DNA of 36,991 bases from Aquihabitans sp. GTDB taxonomy: Bacteria; Actinomycetota; Acidimicrobiia; Acidimicrobiales; Iamiaceae. Where the stretch lies: the NCBI GenBank assembly GCA_025353965.1, contig JANXNS010000154.1, positions 1 through 36,991 of the forward strand. The letters run 5' to 3'. A program made the position numbers and the translations under genes. Position 1 is the stretch's first letter. Each line of letters opens with the position of its first letter. Under the pieces are notes generated by a model that saw only the letters and a list, made by a program, of their open reading frames with translations, did not search any database and had not been told where the DNA came from. Positions 34,815 to 36,991 of this stretch are shown piece by piece.

Positions 34815-35426
34815 TCAGAGGCTGTCGCACGAGGACAGGGCCTTTTGTAGCTCTGAAGAGCGGTACGTGGAGTCGAGTTCGCCGAAGGAGTCCCCCACCG
34901 CCGCGGTCTCCTTGTCGAAGGTGGCCAACAGCGAGGTGACGTCGAGGCCGAATTTTCCTCGATCTGCCGTGTCCAAAGCGTTGGTGTCGTCCTTGGCTGC
35001 ACCGATGGCTTGGTCGAAGTCCTCGAACTTCCCCATCAGGTCTTGGACGAATTGGTCGCCCCTGGCCATGTCAGGAGACCCGCCATCCTTCAGAGAAGCG
35101 AGGAGCGTTTGGGTCTCCGACGAAGCGGTGTCGAAGAGCCCCACGATTGCATCCTTGGCTCCATTCAGGTCCCCGCCGCTGAGCCCCGTCCCCGCGTCGT
35201 TACCCGCCTTCTTGATGCCGTCGAGCCAAGCACCGAAGCTCCCGCAGAAGGCATTGGCCCAGTCCGCTACCGGAATCACGTCGGAGGCGGCTGCCGTGGT
35301 GGTGGTCTGCACCACGGTGGTGGGAGGTGCCTTCGTGGTGGTTGTTGCCTCGCCTCCCGACGCGCCGCAGGCCGTCACCGAGGTGAGGCTCAGCAGGGCT
35401 AGAGCGCTGGCGACGATCTTGCGCAT
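34815..35426 (-). CDS. Predicted lipoprotein with Thr-rich linker, function unknown
   Basis: The 203-residue protein from the ATG at 35426 has a lipoprotein signal peptide (MRKIVASALALLSLTSVTAC, lipobox VTAC with Cys20), a threonine-rich linker (about 27-48, TTTTKAPP...TTTT) and a helical domain with two cysteines, one in NAFCGSFGAW and one in SSCDSL, that could form a disulfide. The family is not recognised. A GGAG Shine-Dalgarno lies 8 bases before this ATG, whereas the in-frame ATG at 35444 has none. It lies 37 bases after prcA and is followed by a hairpin, so it is probably the last gene of the pup-proteasome unit. It should sit on the outer face of the membrane, whereas its neighbours are cytoplasmic. 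Confidence 0.78.
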   Translation of the reverse strand: MRKIVASALALLSLTSVTACGASGGEATTTTKAPPTTVVQTTTTAAASDVIPVADWANAFCGSFGAWLDGIKKAGNDAGTGLSGGDLNGAKDAIVGLFDTASSETQTLLASLKDGGSPDMARGDQFVQDLMGKFEDFDQAIGAAKDDTNALDTADRGKFGLDVTSLLATFDKETAAVGDSFGELDSTYRSSELQKALSSCDSL

Positions 35427-35463
35427 TCGAAACACTCCGGTCATTCGTTGCGAAACATCGAAA

Positions 35464-36147
35464 CTAATTGGCCGCGTTGAGAGCGGTGACCTCTTGGTCC
35501 GAGAGCCTTCGGAAGCAGCGACGGGGGCCGACCCGATCAAGCACGGCTACCTCGAGATCTGACGCCACCAAGGTGCGCTCCGGACCAGACAACGCGCCGG
35601 TGGCGATCTGGACCGCCGCCGAGAGGTCGGTTACCCCGGTCAGCGTGGTGCGAACGCGTTCCGCGACCGACTCCGCATCGCCGCCGAGTACCGCAAATTG
35701 GTTCTCGTCAATGACGGTGCCGTCGTAGAGCAAATGGAAGAGTTGGTCCTCGGCCGCCGAGGCGCCCACTTCTGCAACGAGAATTTCCACCTCGAGCGGC
35801 TTCATCTCGTGGGTAAATACCTGGCCCAGAATCTGCGCGTATTGGTTGGCCAGACTTCTCGCATCTACGTCTTCACGGCTGAAGGAATAGCCCTTGAGAT
35901 CCGCGGCTCGCACTCCGGAAATGCGGAGCTGATCGAACTCGTTGTACTTGCCAACCCCGGCGAAGGCGATCCGGTCGTAGATCTCCGAGACCTTCCGGAG
36001 CGTGCTGGACGGGTTTTCTGCGCAGATCACGATGCCTTCGGTACAGACCACGGCCACCAGGCTGCGGCCTCGGGCTATCCCCTTGCGGGCATAGTCGGCT
36101 CGATCCTTCATGACCTGTTCGGGGGCAACATAGAAGGGCATACTCAT
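35464..36147 (-). CDS. prcA: Proteasome alpha subunit
   Basis: PrcA forms the outer, non-catalytic heptameric rings of the 20S proteasome and gates entry. The 227-residue protein has the gating N-terminus (MSMPFYVAPEQVMKDRADYARKGIARGRSLVAV), YDRIAFAGVGKYNEFDQLRISGVRAADLKGY and QILGQVFTHEMKPLEVEILVAEVG. It has no threonine propeptide cleavage site, as expected. The ATG overlaps the prcB stop by 4 bases, keeping subunits at equal ratio. Actinobacterial proteasomes degrade pupylated proteins with the ATPase Mpa/ARC, which is not in this window. Confidence 0.96.
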   Translation of the reverse strand: MSMPFYVAPEQVMKDRADYARKGIARGRSLVAVVCTEGIVICAENPSSTLRKVSEIYDRIAFAGVGKYNEFDQLRISGVRAADLKGYSFSREDVDARSLANQYAQILGQVFTHEMKPLEVEILVAEVGASAAEDQLFHLLYDGTVIDENQFAVLGGDAESVAERVRTTLTGVTDLSAAVQIATGALSGPERTLVASDLEVAVLDRVGPRRCFRRLSDQEVTALNAAN

Positions 36148-36929
36148 CGGGCGTCTCCCGCCGTAAGGCGCTGGTAGCGCTCGGCCAACTCGTCATCGGG
36201 GACACGGGTGAATCCGGACGCATCAATGGTGGCGACAACGGGCCAAATGCCTCGGACAGGATCCGGCCCGCCGGTGGCGGAGTCCTCGTCCGCCGCCGTG
36301 ATCAGCGCGCGTAGGGAAAGGTCAATGGTTGCGCCCCGATCCGCGCCATCGGAGAAGCCGAGCTTGAGCACCGTGGCGGCGTGCAGGCCGCCCGAACCGG
36401 AAGTGGCGTAGTCGTTCTCCTCGTAACGGCCGCCGGTGATGTCGTACTGGAACAGGCGGCCCGCCCCTCGGCGAGTGTCGTAACCGGCGAAGAGCGGCAC
36501 AACGGCCAAGCCCTGCATGGCGGCGGGAAGGTGATTGCGGACCATCTGCGAGAGCTGGTTGGCTTTGCCTTCCAGCGAGAGCGCCGTACCCTCCACCTTC
36601 TCGTAGTGCTCCAGCTGAAGCTGGAACAGCTTCACCATCTCAATGGCTGGTCCCGCTGCACCAGCGATGGACACGCCGGACCACCGATCCGCCGGGAAGA
36701 CTTTTTCGATCGAGCGGTGGCTGATCAGGTTTCCCGACGTTGCCCGGCGGTCACCGGCCATGACCACGCCGTCGGCGTAGCGGACGGCCAGCACGGTGGT
36801 GCCGTGGGTGACAGGGCCCGCCGCACTCACGGGGCCATCGGGAAGAGCTCGATCATGGCCTTGACGGCGCAGTAGTGCTGCGAAATCGGGGCCGGGGTCG
36901 TCGCCCAGGGAGAACGTTGGAATCTGCAC
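36144..36929 (-). CDS. prcB: Proteasome beta subunit
   Basis: PrcB carries the protease site. The 261-residue precursor has a 43-residue propeptide ending VTHG, with the nucleophile Thr44 exposed after self-cleavage (TTVLAVRYADGVVMAGDRRATSGN). Asp60 and Lys76 occupy the places of Asp17 and Lys33 in the mature numbering. GSGGLHAATVLK and EDSATGGPDPVRGIWP are further family motifs. The start is GTG at 36929 with no near Shine-Dalgarno; a 7-base-pair hairpin ends 4 bases upstream. It follows pup by 51 bases and overlaps prcA by 4. Confidence 0.96.
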   Translation of the reverse strand: MQIPTFSLGDDPGPDFAALLRRQGHDRALPDGPVSAAGPVTHGTTVLAVRYADGVVMAGDRRATSGNLISHRSIEKVFPADRWSGVSIAGAAGPAIEMVKLFQLQLEHYEKVEGTALSLEGKANQLSQMVRNHLPAAMQGLAVVPLFAGYDTRRGAGRLFQYDITGGRYEENDYATSGSGGLHAATVLKLGFSDGADRGATIDLSLRALITAADEDSATGGPDPVRGIWPVVATIDASGFTRVPDDELAERYQRLTAGDAR

Positions 36930-36933
36930 GCCG

Positions 36934-36956
36934 CCGAGGGTAACGCGCCCCCTCGG
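36934..36956 (-). promoter_or_regulatory. Hairpin between pup and prcB, next to the prcB start
   Basis: On the minus strand CCGAGGG (36956-36950) pairs perfectly with CCCTCGG (36940-36934) around a 9-base loop. The stem ends 4 bases before the GTG of prcB, and the only purine-rich GAGGG nearby is inside it. No U tract follows, so it is not an intrinsic terminator. Confidence 0.6.
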
Positions 36957-36980
36957 TATCCGGTCCCGACGCCCCGTGGC

Positions 36981-36991
36981 CTACTGGCCGC
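36981..36991 (-). CDS. pup: C-terminal codons of Pup (cut by window edge)
   Basis: Entering the window on the minus strand are the last two bases of a codon xGC, then GGC CAG TAG, consistent with -Gly-Gly-Gln-stop, the conserved C-terminus of Pup in lineages where Dop deamidates Gln to Glu. The place directly upstream of prcB is where pup lies in actinobacteria. Only eleven bases are visible, so the call rests largely on context. Confidence 0.6.

Noticed and set aside
35444-35540. Longer N-terminus for the lipoprotein
   Set aside because: The upstream part overlaps the end of prcA and would bury the signal peptide. The ATG at 35426 has the only Shine-Dalgarno.

Overview
This is a GC-rich chromosomal window from an actinobacterium. 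The strongest lineage evidence is a Pup-proteasome locus (end of pup, prcB, prcA, then pafA, a DUF3866 gene, pafB, pafC), a CtpE-type P-type ATPase, and the block tlyA-nadK-recN-steA-steB ... pyrG-Nudix-xerD, which has the same order as Mycobacterium tuberculosis Rv1694-Rv1701. The insertion of murJ and two envelope-type membrane genes into that block, DUF3866 inside the paf locus and the mix of other neighbours suggest a deep-branching class such as Acidimicrobiia; this placement is inference. The window is almost fully coding. I saw no rRNA, tRNA, CRISPR array, insertion sequence or prophage, and no gene-free stretch longer than about 105 bases.

Layout. (1) 1-5175, minus: radical-SAM/DUF512 protein, Der GTPase and a CtpE-like ATPase cut by the window edge. 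(2) 5240-7271, plus: ispH, a small four-helix membrane protein and an HD-domain protein. (3) 7276-13654, minus: an eight-gene operon scpA-scpB-rluB-aroH-tyrA-aroA-cmk-plsC, joining chromosome condensation, 23S rRNA modification, the chorismate branch, CMP phosphorylation and phospholipid acylation. (4) 13758-14777, plus: trpS, overlapping convergently with an HD-domain gene. (5) 14754-18818, minus: pyrG-Nudix-xerD, then a DksA/TraR-like gene with the HD gene. (6) 18887-29610, minus: a nine-gene, nearly gap-free operon: phasin/histone-H1-like protein, tlyA, nadK, recN, steA, steB, murJ, a 741-residue protein with a degenerate alkaline-phosphatase-like domain plus about ten membrane helices, and an MraY-like protein. 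(7) 29671-36991, minus: the proteasome/pupylation genes, a lipoprotein and signal peptidase I.

How the genes work together. Pup is ligated to targets by PafA, and PrcA/PrcB form the 20S protease; PafB/PafC are the WYL-domain transcription activators of the mycobacterial DNA-damage response. SteA, SteB and MurJ belong to cell division and lipid II transport, so the two unnamed membrane genes that overlap them are the best candidates here for an undescribed envelope function.

Two sequence-level signals recur. Nine genes that head transcription units have a TANNNT -10-like hexamer ending 6-9 bases before the start codon with no Shine-Dalgarno sequence in between, the arrangement expected for leaderless mRNAs. 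tlyA has no ATG, GTG or TTG at the point where its conserved S4 domain must begin; the best-placed initiator is an ACG with a good Shine-Dalgarno sequence.
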